A stretch of 64,000 bases of DNA from Streptomyces sp. CBMA291 (lineage in GTDB: Bacteria > Actinomycetota > Actinomycetes > Streptomycetales > Streptomycetaceae), in assembly GCF_014596525.1 (NCBI RefSeq), contig NZ_MSJP01000008.1, positions 1-64,000 on the forward strand. Direction: 5' to 3'. The notes beneath the pieces were generated by a model that saw only the letters and a list, made by a program, of their open reading frames with translations, had not been told where the DNA came from and searched no databases. Positions within the stretch are counted from its first letter, which is position 1; each line of letters starts with the position of its first letter. The translations under genes were made by a program, and so were the position numbers. Positions 1 to 6,850 of the stretch are shown here, one piece after another.

Positions 1-1
1 G

Positions 2-472
2 GGCGGCTGCGGGAGCACCGGGCGGCGGGGCGCGGCGCCGGTGCGGCTGCTGCGGGCTGCGGGGGTGCGGGTCGCGGCGGGCAGCGGGGCGCTGCGGGAC
101 GTGGCGAATCCGGTGGGGCGGGGGGATCCGCTGGAGGCGGCGTATCTGCTGGCCTCGCTCGGGGGGCTGCGTCCGGAGGAGGCGTACGGGGCGGTGAGCG
201 GGGAGGCGCGGGCGGTGATGGGGCTGCCGGAGGTGCGGGTGGAGGCGGGTTTCCCTGCGGAGCTGGTGGCCGTGCGGGGGGAGCGGCTCGGGGGCGTGCT
301 GTCGTTGGCGTACAGCCGGATCGTGGTGCACCGGGGGCGGGTGGTGGCGCGGACGAGCGCGGTGCGGGAGTACTGCGATTCGGCGTCGGCGCTGGATCTG
401 CCGCGTCAGACGCGTCCGGAGCGTCCGCAGGAACCGGGGGGCCCTCCGGCCGGTCCCGTCGTACGGTCGTGA
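2..472 (+). CDS. Cytosine deaminase-like amidohydrolase, C-terminal part
   Basis: The reading frame is open from the window edge, so the N-terminal metal-binding part lies outside. The visible 156 residues hold a segment like the end of the cytosine deaminase amidohydrolase barrel: a valine-rich strand, AAGSGALRD, then NPVGRGDPLEAA. In the family the D of the equivalent DNxRDP stretch sits by the metal site; here the first D is replaced by G (SGALRD). The protein would deaminate or hydrolyse a cyclic amidine such as cytosine in the cytosol; the exact substrate cannot be read from this fragment. The stop codon overlaps the next gene in a GTGA junction, so the two are probably co-translated. 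Confidence 0.6.
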   Translation, partial: GGCGSTGRRGAAPVRLLRAAGVRVAAGSGALRDVANPVGRGDPLEAAYLLASLGGLRPEEAYGAVSGEARAVMGLPEVRVEAGFPAELVAVRGERLGGVLSLAYSRIVVHRGRVVARTSAVREYCDSASALDLPRQTRPERPQEPGGPPAGPVVRS

Positions 473-1131
473 GTATGCGCATCGTCATCGCTGGAGGACA
501 CGGAAAGATCGCCCTGCGTCTGGAGCGGCTGCTCTCGGCCGGCGGGCATGAGGTCGCGGGGGTCGTCCGCAGACCGGAGCAGGCGGAGGCCCTGCGGGAA
601 GCGGGGGCCGAGCCGGTGGTGCTCGACCTGGAGTCGGCGTCGGTGGAGGCGGTCGCGGAGGCCCTGCGGGGTGCGGACGCGGCGGTCTTCGCGGCGGGCG
701 CGGGGCCGGGCAGTGGCGCGGACCGCAAGGAGTCGGTGGACCGGGGGGCGGCGGTGCTGTTCGCCGACGCGGCGGAGCGGGCGGGGGTGCGCCGGTTCGT
801 GGTGGTCTCGTCGATGGGCGCGGACGCCGGGCATCCGGGTGAGGAGGTCTTCGACGCGTATCTGCGGGCGAAGGGCGCGGCGGACGACGCGATCCGGGCG
901 CGCGAGGCCCTGGAGTGGACGATCCTGCGGCCGGGCGCGCTGACGGACGAGGCGGGGACGGGCCGGGTCCGTCTGGAGGCGCGTACGGGCCGGGGCCGGG
1001 TGTCCCGGGACGATGTGGCGGCGGTCCTGGCGGAGCTGCTGGAGACTCCGGCGACGGCGGGTCTGACGCTGGAGCTGATCGAGGGCTCGGTGCCGCTGTC
1101 GGTGGCGGTGAAGGACGTGGCGGGGAACTGA
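469..1131 (+). CDS. NAD(P)-binding atypical short-chain reductase (YwnB-like)
   Basis: A 220-residue cytosolic protein opening with the dinucleotide-binding strand MRIVIAGGHGKIA, a GGxGxxG-type Rossmann loop typical of NmrA/YwnB-like epimerase-reductases. A central VVVSSMGAD segment and a later WTILRPGALTDE segment are the hallmark strands of the same family. The GTG at 469 overlaps the upstream TGA by 4 bp; an ATG two codons later is the alternative start. The substrate is unknown; family members act as NAD(P)H-dependent reductases or as redox sensors. It is followed by tandem repeats and a hairpin that belongs to the interrupted tRNA-Tyr locus. Confidence 0.75.
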   Translation: MSMRIVIAGGHGKIALRLERLLSAGGHEVAGVVRRPEQAEALREAGAEPVVLDLESASVEAVAEALRGADAAVFAAGAGPGSGADRKESVDRGAAVLFADAAERAGVRRFVVVSSMGADAGHPGEEVFDAYLRAKGAADDAIRAREALEWTILRPGALTDEAGTGRVRLEARTGRGRVSRDDVAAVLAELLETPATAGLTLELIEGSVPLSVAVKDVAGN

Positions 1132-1138
1132 GCGGGGC

Positions 1139-1275
1139 GGGCCCGGACGGGCGGTTCCCCTGGGCCCGGACGGGCGGTTCCTCGCGCCTGGACGGGCGGC
1201 TCCCCGGGCCCCCGCGAGGGGTGGTTCCCGGCCCCCGCGAGGGGTGATTCCCCGGGCCTCGAAGGCGGGTTCCCG
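1139..1275. repeat. Six degenerate 23-bp tandem repeats
   Basis: Directly after the reductase gene, about six imperfect units of 21-24 bp follow one another. The first three share GGACGGGCGGTTCC, the next two share CCCCGCGAGGGGTG, and the last is a decayed version ending GGCGGGTTCCCG. No reading frame continues through them. They fill the gap to the hairpin at 1285. Confidence 0.65.
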
Positions 1276-1284
1276 AAAACGAGT

Positions 1285-1316
1285 GAAGGTCCCCGGTGCG
1301 AACACCGGGGACCTTC
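1285..1316 (-). terminator. Strong hairpin, original tRNA-Tyr terminator
   Basis: A perfect 14-bp stem, GAAGGTCCCCGGTG, with a CGAA loop. It lies 4 bp from the 58-bp att copy that carries only the tRNA-Tyr 3' half. Before insertion it would have stood just downstream of the tRNA on the minus strand, so it is probably the ancestral tRNA terminator. It may also stop plus-strand transcription from the reductase. Confidence 0.7.
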
Positions 1317-1320
1317 TTCA

Positions 1321-1378
1321 CGTGGCGACGCCAGGATTCGAACCTGGGTAGGCTAAGCCGACGGATTTACAGTCCGCT
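1321..1378 (-). repeat. Attachment-site copy: truncated tRNA-Tyr 3' half
   Basis: 58 bp identical to 5388-5445, including the T-arm (GGTTCGAATCC on the minus strand), variable loop, anticodon GTA and 3' acceptor strand. The tRNA 5' half is missing, so it is not a functional gene. It marks the distal end of the inserted element. Confidence 0.9.
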
Positions 1379-1581
1379 GATCATGACCTCGCCTGATGGC
1401 AGCTGGCCTGCACTGAAGCTCAAGCGACACAGGTCCAGGGATCATCCCGTCCACACCTCGTCCAGTGCTGCGACGGCGCTCCACTGACCACCACGGTGGT
1501 TGGCACACAGGGATGGCCGCCGAGTAGAGCCCCCTGCACCCTCTCCTGGCCTGAAGCTGCCCGACCGAGTTTCCGGAGACT

Positions 1582-1661
1582 GCAACTTTCCCGACTCAAG
1601 AAAGCTTGCAATATCCTAAAACTTTCCGATCTAAGCAACTTTCCTCTAGAAGGAAAGTTGC
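1582..1661 (+). promoter_or_regulatory. Two operator-like dyads before the AbiE-like pair
   Basis: A perfect dyad at 1635-1661 has arms GCAACTTTCC and GGAAAGTTGC around a 7-bp centre. A weaker copy at 1582-1609 uses the same left arm, GCAACTTTCC, with right arm GAAAGCTTGC. An isolated AACTTTCC half site lies at about 1620. The block ends 54 bp before the start codon at 1716, where a promoter should lie. AbiEi antitoxins are known to repress their own operons by binding inverted repeats, so the winged-helix protein encoded next is the obvious candidate ligand. Binding is inferred. Confidence 0.6.
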
Positions 1662-1715
1662 AACCAATCGGCAAGTTCTCCAAAATCGGCAGACTTGCCG
1701 TGCCATGATCGAGAC

Positions 1716-2852
1716 ATGGACAACGCGCATGCAGAGCACGAGCTGCTGGAGCGAACCCGGGCCACACTGCAGGATCTACTCGGACCCGAATGGGAGGTGA
1801 TCCTGCAGCCGGACCAGGTACCCGGTGGCGACCACGCATGGGACGCGATGTTGCAGATCAAGTCCACCGACGGCGTCTACGTCCAGATGCTTGTGGAGGC
1901 GAAGGAGCGGGTTACCCCCAAGGAAGCTGCGGACCGCCTAGCCTCCACCGCATCCCTCGTCCGCCGAGTGAATCACTACACCCAGCTCATGGTGGTCTCC
2001 CCATGGATCAGCCCACTCACCCAGGATGCGCTGCGCAGTAACGACATCAACTACCTGGACCTCACAGGGAACATCTCCCTGCGGGTAGGGCGGCCAGCCA
2101 TCGTCATCCACACTCAGGGGGCAGACCGGGCCCCGGCAAGTCACCGCCACCGCTCCAGCAAGCCACTCCTGACTGGCCTGCGAGCAGGCCGACTGCTGCG
2201 CCTACTGGCTGACGTCGTCCCCCCTTACCGCGCAACGGAGTTGGCTAAGCGGGCGGGGCTCAGCTTGCCCTACGTCTCGAAGCTCCTCGACACACTGGAG
2301 GACCAACTACTGATCCAGCGTGACGGCAAGGTCGTAGTCTCCGTCGATTGGCAAAGACTTCTGCGAGCCCGCGCAATGCAAACTGACCTGCTCCGCAGCG
2401 CGAACCCCATGGGGATGATCGCCCCAAACGGCGTCAAGGCCGTCCTCCACCAGCTGGAAGCCACGGGGCCGGGGTACCGGCGCGAGGTCCTCATCACCGG
2501 CTCCTACGCGGCTCGATCCTTTGCGCCGGTCTCCGTGGGGGGGCAGCTCATGCTGTACGTCCAAGAAGCTCCGGAGAACGCCCAGGCTGTGGCGAACGAG
2601 CTTGGGCTCATGCCTGTACCCGAGGGAGCCGAAGTCCTCCTCTTGCATGCCCGAGACAGCAGCGTGTGGCAACGCCCCATCGAGATCGCAGGGCGTTGGC
2701 AAGTCGGTCTCAGTCAACTCGCTGTCGACTGCCTCTCGGGGCCAGGGCGCATGCCGGCCGAAGGCGAGAAAGTACTTGCGTTCATGACCGAGCATGAACA
2801 CGCATGGCGTAAACCCGATCTTTCCCTCTCAGATGAACCAACCCTGCTCTAG
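1716..2852 (+). CDS. AbiEi-like winged-helix protein (putative antitoxin or defence regulator)
   Basis: A 378-residue protein in three visible parts. Residues 1-130 contain D43 and then VEAK (E61, K63), a spacing that could be a PD-(D/E)xK nuclease-like fold, followed by the segment INYLDLTGNISL. Residues 155-210 form a winged helix-turn-helix (ATELAKRAGLSLPYVSKLLD). The C-terminal part, with LITGSYAARSFAPV, resembles long AbiEi-type proteins. In type IV AbiE systems AbiEi is a DNA-binding antitoxin and autorepressor paired with a nucleotidyltransferase toxin; the next gene fits that role, 27 bp downstream. An in-frame TTG at 1695 is an alternative start. Codon use is less G+C-biased than in the flanks, consistent with transfer. 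Family assignment is by remembered pattern, not by search. Confidence 0.7.
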   Translation: MDNAHAEHELLERTRATLQDLLGPEWEVILQPDQVPGGDHAWDAMLQIKSTDGVYVQMLVEAKERVTPKEAADRLASTASLVRRVNHYTQLMVVSPWISPLTQDALRSNDINYLDLTGNISLRVGRPAIVIHTQGADRAPASHRHRSSKPLLTGLRAGRLLRLLADVVPPYRATELAKRAGLSLPYVSKLLDTLEDQLLIQRDGKVVVSVDWQRLLRARAMQTDLLRSANPMGMIAPNGVKAVLHQLEATGPGYRREVLITGSYAARSFAPVSVGGQLMLYVQEAPENAQAVANELGLMPVPEGAEVLLLHARDSSVWQRPIEIAGRWQVGLSQLAVDCLSGPGRMPAEGEKVLAFMTEHEHAWRKPDLSLSDEPTLL

Positions 2853-2879
2853 GATCGCGCCAGATCTCGAGGGGGGACT

Positions 2880-3752
2880 ATGTCGCAGGCATCACCCGAC
2901 ACTGACGTTGACGAGTTGAACCTGGCCGCACGCAGGGTGCTGCTAGACGCCCTCATCGCGCTGGAGAACCACCGCGAAGCCCTGACCGTGGTGGGCGCGC
3001 AGGCCGTCTACCTCCGGACCGAACAAGCAGCGATCAGCAACGCCGCGTACACGTCCGACGGCGACATCAGCATTGACCCAGAAACCCTGGGCGAGCAGCC
3101 GCTCCTGGAAGAAGCCATGAGCGCGGCTGGCTTCTCGCTGAAGCCAGACGCCAGAGGTAACCCCCAAGTCGGGTTGTGGCAGCGTACGGAACAGGTCGGC
3201 CACACCCAGGTCGGGGTCGAAGTCGATCTACTCGTCCCCGAGGGGCTGGCTCCCGGAAACAAGAAGAAGCGGCGTACCGAGATGCCGCCACATGACCCCT
3301 GGGCGACAAAGAAGGTTCCCGGCCTGGAGGTAGCGGCAGTCGACCGCTCTCTGCTGACCATCCGGAGCCTGGCGTCAGAGGACCCGCGCAGTGTAGAAGC
3401 ATACGTCGCAGGACCTGCGGCTCTCCTTGTCGCGAAGGCTTTCAAACTGCAGGAGCGAATCGCCGACGCCCAAAGAGGCAAGCCCGAGCGTCTCTCCGCC
3501 AAAGACGCTGGCGACGTCTACCGCATCATGGCTACCGTCCCCGTCGGGCAGGTTTCATCAGCGTTTGACTCGCTGAGGACCGACCCGCGAGTAGGTCAGA
3601 TTGCCGTGACGGGTTTGCAGCACTTGCGTGAACTCTTCGGCGCAGCAGCCACCACAGGAACCAATCTTGCTGTACAAGCCCTTGCCGGCGACATCCCTGA
3701 GAGCCGAATTCGAGTACTGACCCCTCTCTATATCGGCCAACTGATCAACTAA
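2880..3752 (+). CDS. Nucleotidyltransferase-like protein (AbiEii-like putative toxin)
   Basis: A 290-residue soluble protein. VVGAQAVYL at residues 37-45 matches the Gly-containing start of a minimal nucleotidyltransferase core; TSDGDISID supplies D60 and D62, and VEVDLLV supplies a third acidic residue, D116. A later helical segment, RLSAKDAGDVYRI, resembles the helical part found in such enzymes. AbiEii-type toxins use this fold with a nucleotide substrate to arrest growth. It lies 27 bp behind the AbiEi-like gene with a purine-rich ribosome binding site (GAGGGGGGA), so the two form one operon. It could instead be a catalytically different nucleotidyltransferase; no activity can be read from the sequence. 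Its stop codon directly abuts integrase-derived sequence in the same frame. Confidence 0.65.
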   Translation: MSQASPDTDVDELNLAARRVLLDALIALENHREALTVVGAQAVYLRTEQAAISNAAYTSDGDISIDPETLGEQPLLEEAMSAAGFSLKPDARGNPQVGLWQRTEQVGHTQVGVEVDLLVPEGLAPGNKKKRRTEMPPHDPWATKKVPGLEVAAVDRSLLTIRSLASEDPRSVEAYVAGPAALLVAKAFKLQERIADAQRGKPERLSAKDAGDVYRIMATVPVGQVSSAFDSLRTDPRVGQIAVTGLQHLRELFGAAATTGTNLAVQALAGDIPESRIRVLTPLYIGQLIN

Positions 3753-4133
3753 CAGCCGGGGGCAATCGAGCTGGTCTCGATGCTCCGGTGGCACGTCACC
3801 GCCTACGGCACCCACGCCGACGGCCGGCTGTTCCGGACCGCCCGGGGCGGCATGGCCCAGGAGAGCGGCTACGGCGAGGTCTGGGCGGGCGCCCGTGAGG
3901 ACGTGCCAAGCCCGGCCGAGCGGGAGACGAAGCTGGCCAAGCGACCATATGATCTTCGTCACGCCGCCGTCTCGACGTGGCTCAGTTCCGGCGTCGAGCC
4001 TCAGCTCGTCGCACAGCGGGCCAGCCACTCGGTCGCCGTGCTCTTTCGGGTCTACGCGAAGTTCCTGAAGGGCGGCGACGAGGCCGCGAACGCCAAGATC
4101 TCCGCCCGGCTGCAACAGCGCCTCGGCTCGTGA
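3753..4133 (+). pseudogene. Tyrosine recombinase integrase, C-terminal remnant
   Basis: About 126 codons match the C-terminal catalytic region of Streptomyces plasmid and phage integrases. A segment reading GTHADGRLFRTARGG is followed by RPYDLRHAAVSTWL (catalytic Arg and His), SHSVAVLFRVY (His and the Tyr nucleophile) and a typical tail. Normal family members are near 400 residues, so the DNA-binding half and the first catalytic Arg are absent. Integrase-like codons (AIELVSML) start immediately after the TAA of the nucleotidyltransferase gene and in the same frame, showing that a deletion or insertion junction lies there. The only ATG is at 3780. It should not be able to excise the element. 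Confidence 0.8.
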
Positions 4134-4253
4134 ACACATGGCGGCCAGCGCCCCTGAGCGGGGTGCTGGCCGTTGACCATGAACGGTCGACCCTGCAGGG
4201 CAGGGGTGGCGCCACTTCGCTAGATACGGAGAACGTCTCGACTCACTGAGCCG

Positions 4254-4610
4254 CTACTTGCGGCGCAAACGCCGAGTGCTGAGAAGGACGTACGCCAGGG
4301 GCATCAGCGCCAGCAGGAGCGCCAACCCTCCCCCAACCGGCCAGGGCCAATCGGCAGGCACGACCTTCAACAAAGCGATGGGTCCCAACATCGACGCCGC
4401 AGTGACGCCAAGGCAGGTGACCGACTCCAACATGTGACCGCTAGAACTAGCCGGGACGGAAACGGTGATTCCCGGCCCTTCCGGCACAGCGAAAATGGTG
4501 ACCGTCGCCGCCCCAGTGGGCTCCTCAGCCGACGGCTCTACATCTCCCTGGACGGGCTGGCGGACAGTAGCGGTGGCGACAGGGACCAGCGCTTCGGTGT
4601 TCTTCGACAC
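4254..4610 (-). CDS. Small membrane protein of the element
   Basis: 118 residues when started at the GTG at 4610, which has GGAAGG six bases upstream; a longer ATG start at 4655 lacks such a site. The N-terminal 60 residues are polar and rich in T, P and V. Two hydrophobic segments follow, VTCLGVTAASMLGPIALL and GGGLALLLALMPLAYVLL, before a basic RRLRRK tail. This suggests a two-pass inner-membrane protein with a cytoplasmic basic end. I recognise no family. It diverges from the ribbon-helix-helix gene across the dyads at 4744-4790. Confidence 0.6.
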   Translation of the reverse strand: MSKNTEALVPVATATVRQPVQGDVEPSAEEPTGAATVTIFAVPEGPGITVSVPASSSGHMLESVTCLGVTAASMLGPIALLKVVPADWPWPVGGGLALLLALMPLAYVLLSTRRLRRK

Positions 4611-4743
4611 TTTTTTCCTTCCGGGCGGCCCCGGCCGTTGATCATCCGTAATCAACAGTCACCGGCGCCAAGCTCCCGGCCGCTAGACAGCAGTGGTCGG
4701 TCGGCTTTGCCTCATGTCAACTCCTCTCCTTGAGGCCCTTCGA

Positions 4744-4790
4744 GGTTTCGAGGGGTGAAACCACCGTAGCGCATGACGCACCAGTCATGC
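4744..4790. promoter_or_regulatory. Two dyads between divergent element genes
   Basis: GGTTTC-N7-GAAACC at 4744-4762 and GCATGAC-N6-GTCATGC at 4771-4790 lie between the divergent membrane-protein and ribbon-helix-helix genes. Ribbon-helix-helix proteins normally bind short symmetric operators, so the adjacent one may control both promoters. This is inferred from position only. Confidence 0.45.
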
Positions 4791-4901
4791 ACCAAAAACA
4801 CACCAGAATCGAACCCAGTCGGTGCGCACTGGATGTATCTGTGCGACGATGAGAGTGCGGGGCTCATACCAATTGGGCTCTACCGTCACAAAGGAAGGCG
4901 T

Positions 4902-5138
4902 ATGAGCAGAGCACTCAGGGCCGTTGAGCCCGCCGAAAGCGAACGCTTTTCAGTCACCTTCGTCCCACCCTCGGTGCAATCGATCCAAGCCCTGACGGAG
5001 CTATCAGGGCTCTCCAAGACGGATGTGATCAATAGGGCAGTCCAGATCTACGCGTTCCTGGCCGGCGAGATGGCTGATGGGCGGCAGGTTCTCCTGCGCA
5101 ACGAGGACGGGTCCCTTGAGCGCGTGCACATCGTGTGA
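4902..5138 (+). CDS. Ribbon-helix-helix (CopG-like) protein
   Basis: 78 residues from the ATG at 4902, which follows AAAGGAAG at good spacing. The core reads FSVTFVPPSVQSIQALTE, a beta strand and helix, then GLSKTDVINRAVQIYAFL, a second helix of the ribbon-helix-helix fold, and ends in a short hairpin, LLRNEDGSLERVHIV. This is typical of small Streptomyces DNA-binding proteins often carried on integrated plasmids. The reading frame is open further upstream, to 4773, but the extra codons are not protein-like. It probably regulates its own promoter and the divergent gene. Confidence 0.7.
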   Translation: MSRALRAVEPAESERFSVTFVPPSVQSIQALTELSGLSKTDVINRAVQIYAFLAGEMADGRQVLLRNEDGSLERVHIV

Positions 5139-5340
5139 CCGCAGTCGGTCACTGGCACGGGGCGCGAGACCCCGGACGCCACGTCCCGTAGCGTCCGGGC
5201 CGTCACCCTTGCTGGCAAGGGTGACCTTCTTGAGAGAGGAGCACTGGTGCCCCGTCCACGTGTCGTCCGTGGCACCTGGTAGGGCCTGCGATTGGTCGGC
5301 ACGTAGCGAGACAGCTCGACTCCGCCGCCCCCGGACAGCA

Positions 5341-5381
5341 GAATGGCCCCTGATCGCGTTTCCGCAGATCAGGGGCCGTTC
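5341..5381 (-). terminator. Element-borne hairpin downstream of tRNA-Tyr
   Basis: A stem of about 14 bp (GGCCCCTGAT pairing with ATCAGGGGCC, extended by partly paired ends) with a 13-base loop. It lies 6 bp beyond the att copy on the tRNA 3' side. The element therefore supplies the rebuilt tRNA-Tyr with a new terminator in place of the one displaced to 1285-1316. Confidence 0.65.
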
Positions 5382-5387
5382 TTATCG

Positions 5388-5445
5388 CGTGGCGACGCCA
5401 GGATTCGAACCTGGGTAGGCTAAGCCGACGGATTTACAGTCCGCT
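5388..5445 (-). repeat. Attachment-site copy inside intact tRNA-Tyr
   Basis: 58 bp identical to 1321-1378. It covers the CCA-proximal acceptor strand, T-arm, variable arm and anticodon arm of the functional tRNA. Its far edge at 5445 is where homology between the two sites ends. Confidence 0.9.
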
Positions 5446-5471
5446 CCCATTGGCCACTCGGGCACATCGCC
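5390..5471 (-). tRNA. tRNA-Tyr (GTA)
   Basis: An 82-nt cloverleaf on the minus strand. The acceptor GGCGATG pairs with CGTCGCC (one G-U pair) and leaves an A discriminator. The anticodon is GTA in CTGTAAA. A long variable arm, usual for bacterial tRNA-Tyr, precedes the T-arm GGTTCGAATCC. CCA is not encoded. The gene is intact because the element carries the 3' half on its att site. Confidence 0.95.
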
Positions 5472-5644
5472 ATGAGATCGCTGCTGTGGAGTCGCCGCTT
5501 TGCTGCGGTGTTCCTTGGCAACGACGTAAACAATACCTGATCCCCCGGGGTGGTCCGCCACCGGATTGATCAGCGGTTCGGGTCGCGGCTCACCCCCTAG
5601 GCTTTGGCCTGTACCCCAAGCATCCGAGCAAGGAGCCACGAGTC

Positions 5645-6136
5645 ATGGCCGACTCCAGTTTCGACATCGTGTCCAAGGTCGAGCGGCAGGAGGTCGACAA
5701 CGCCCTCAACCAGGCCGTCAAGGAGATCTCCCAGCGTTACGACTTCAAGGGAACCAACGCCTCGATCTCCTGGTCCGGCGAGAAGATCCTGATGCAGGCG
5801 AACGGCGAGGAGCGCGTCCTCGCGATCCTCGACATCTTCCAGTCCAAGCTGATCAAGCGCGGGATCTCGCTCAAGTCGCTGGACGTCGAGGGCGACCCGC
5901 AGCTGTCCGGCAAGGAGTACAAGCTCTTCGCCTCGGTGCAGGAGGGCATCTCGCAGGAGAACGCGAAGAAGGTCGCGAAGACCATCCGCGACGAGGGCCC
6001 CAAGGGCGTCAAGGCCCAGGTCCAGGGCGAGGAGCTGCGCGTCAGCTCGAAGAGCCGGGACGACCTCCAGGCGGTGCAGGCGCTGCTCAAGGGCAAGGAC
6101 TTCGACTTCGCGATCCAGTTCGTGAACTACCGCTAG
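5645..6136 (+). CDS. yajQ: YajQ family nucleotide-binding protein
   Basis: A 163-residue cytosolic protein of the usual YajQ length. It opens with [20 protein letters not shown], continues [12 protein letters not shown] and ends [13 protein letters not shown], all diagnostic of the family. The fold is two ferredoxin-like repeats; homologues bind cyclic di-GMP or other nucleotides and RNA. What it does in Streptomyces is not established. AGGAG precedes the ATG at suitable spacing. It is a single gene closed by the strong hairpin at 6199-6232 and stands beside the tRNA-Tyr integration site. Confidence 0.95.
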   Translation: MADSSFDIVSKVERQEVDNALNQAVKEISQRYDFKGTNASISWSGEKILMQANGEERVLAILDIFQSKLIKRGISLKSLDVEGDPQLSGKEYKLFASVQEGISQENAKKVAKTIRDEGPKGVKAQVQGEELRVSSKSRDDLQAVQALLKGKDFDFAIQFVNYR

Positions 6137-6198
6137 GCGCGGCCGAGGGCACCGCCGCCGCCCGAGAGGGCTCTGCGGCTCTGCGGCTCTGCGGTCGA

Positions 6199-6232
6199 GG
6201 GGGCGTGGCACGGGACTCCGTGCCACGCCCCC
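6199..6232 (+). terminator. Hairpin after yajQ
   Basis: A 15-bp stem built on GGGCGTGGCACGG and its complement with a GACT loop. It lies about 60 bp after the yajQ stop, behind three copies of CTCTGCGG at about 6170-6195. Confidence 0.75.
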
Positions 6233-6352
6233 TCCGCGTTCCCGCGGCCCCGTGGCGGTCGCCCCCACCCCCGCGTCCGAAATCCGCCAGCCCCCGCCCC
6301 CTCGGCCGCCGCACACTGGTGGGGGAAGACCGGTGCGGGAGAGGAACGAGTC

Positions 6353-6850
6353 ATGGCCGTGTACGCGTACGTCGACGGGCCCCTGGGCGAGATGCTGCTG
6401 GTCGGGCAGGTTCTCGACGGGGGGCGGATCGCGTTGCGGTCGTTGTCGCTGCCGGAGCAGAAGGGCGGGGTCGAGGTCCAGGAGGGGTGGGTTCTCGCGC
6501 CCGAGGTCTTCGGCGAGGTGGCCGGGCAGTTGGGCGAGTACTTCGCGGGGCGCAGGGAGCGGTTCGAGCTGCCGCTCGCGGTGGACGGGGGGACCGCGTT
6601 CCAGCAGCGGGTGTGGCGGGCCCTGGAGGAGATCCCGTACGGGACGACGGTCTCGTACGGGGAGATCGCCCGGCGGGTCGGGTCGGCGGGGGCCGGGGTG
6701 CGGGCGGTGGGGACGGCGATCGGGCGCAATCCGCTGCTGGTGGTGCGGCCGTGTCACCGGGTGATCGGGGCCGACGGGAGTCTGCGGGGGTACGCCGCCG
6801 GGCTTGAGCGCAAGGAGCGGCTGCTGGGCCTGGAGGGGGCCCTGGGGTGA
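6353..6850 (+). CDS. ogt: Methylated-DNA--protein-cysteine S-methyltransferase
   Basis: A 165-residue suicide repair enzyme that moves the alkyl group from O6-alkylguanine in DNA to its own cysteine. The active-site PCHR motif places that cysteine at C134, inside LLVVRPCHRVIGADGSLRGYA. A helix-turn-helix-like segment (VSYGEIARRVG) lies before it, as is normal. RBS GAGAGGA precedes the ATG. The stop overlaps the next gene, an AlkB homologue, by GTGA, so both alkylation repair enzymes are made together. No Ada-type regulatory domain is fused and no operator is obvious. Confidence 0.95.
   Translation: MAVYAYVDGPLGEMLLVGQVLDGGRIALRSLSLPEQKGGVEVQEGWVLAPEVFGEVAGQLGEYFAGRRERFELPLAVDGGTAFQQRVWRALEEIPYGTTVSYGEIARRVGSAGAGVRAVGTAIGRNPLLVVRPCHRVIGADGSLRGYAAGLERKERLLGLEGALG

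Larger units (their letters stand above)
1321..5445. mobile_element. 4.07-kb integrated element in tRNA-Tyr (defective)
   Basis: Two identical 58-bp copies of the tRNA-Tyr 3' half (1321-1378 and 5388-5445) bound this region, the standard outcome of tyrosine-recombinase integration into a tRNA 3' end. The cargo has visibly lower G+C and less biased third codon positions than its flanks. It encodes an AbiEi-like protein, a nucleotidyltransferase-like protein, a C-terminal integrase fragment, a small membrane protein and a ribbon-helix-helix protein. No replication, transfer or excisionase gene is visible. From memory, the Streptomyces integrative plasmid SLP1 uses a tRNA-Tyr site in this same neighbourhood, so this may be a stripped relative. 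Without an intact integrase it should be immobile on its own. Confidence 0.85.

Noticed and set aside
1321..1378. A second functional tRNA-Tyr
   Set aside because: Only the 3' half is present; the D-arm and 5' acceptor strand are missing, so it is an att copy.
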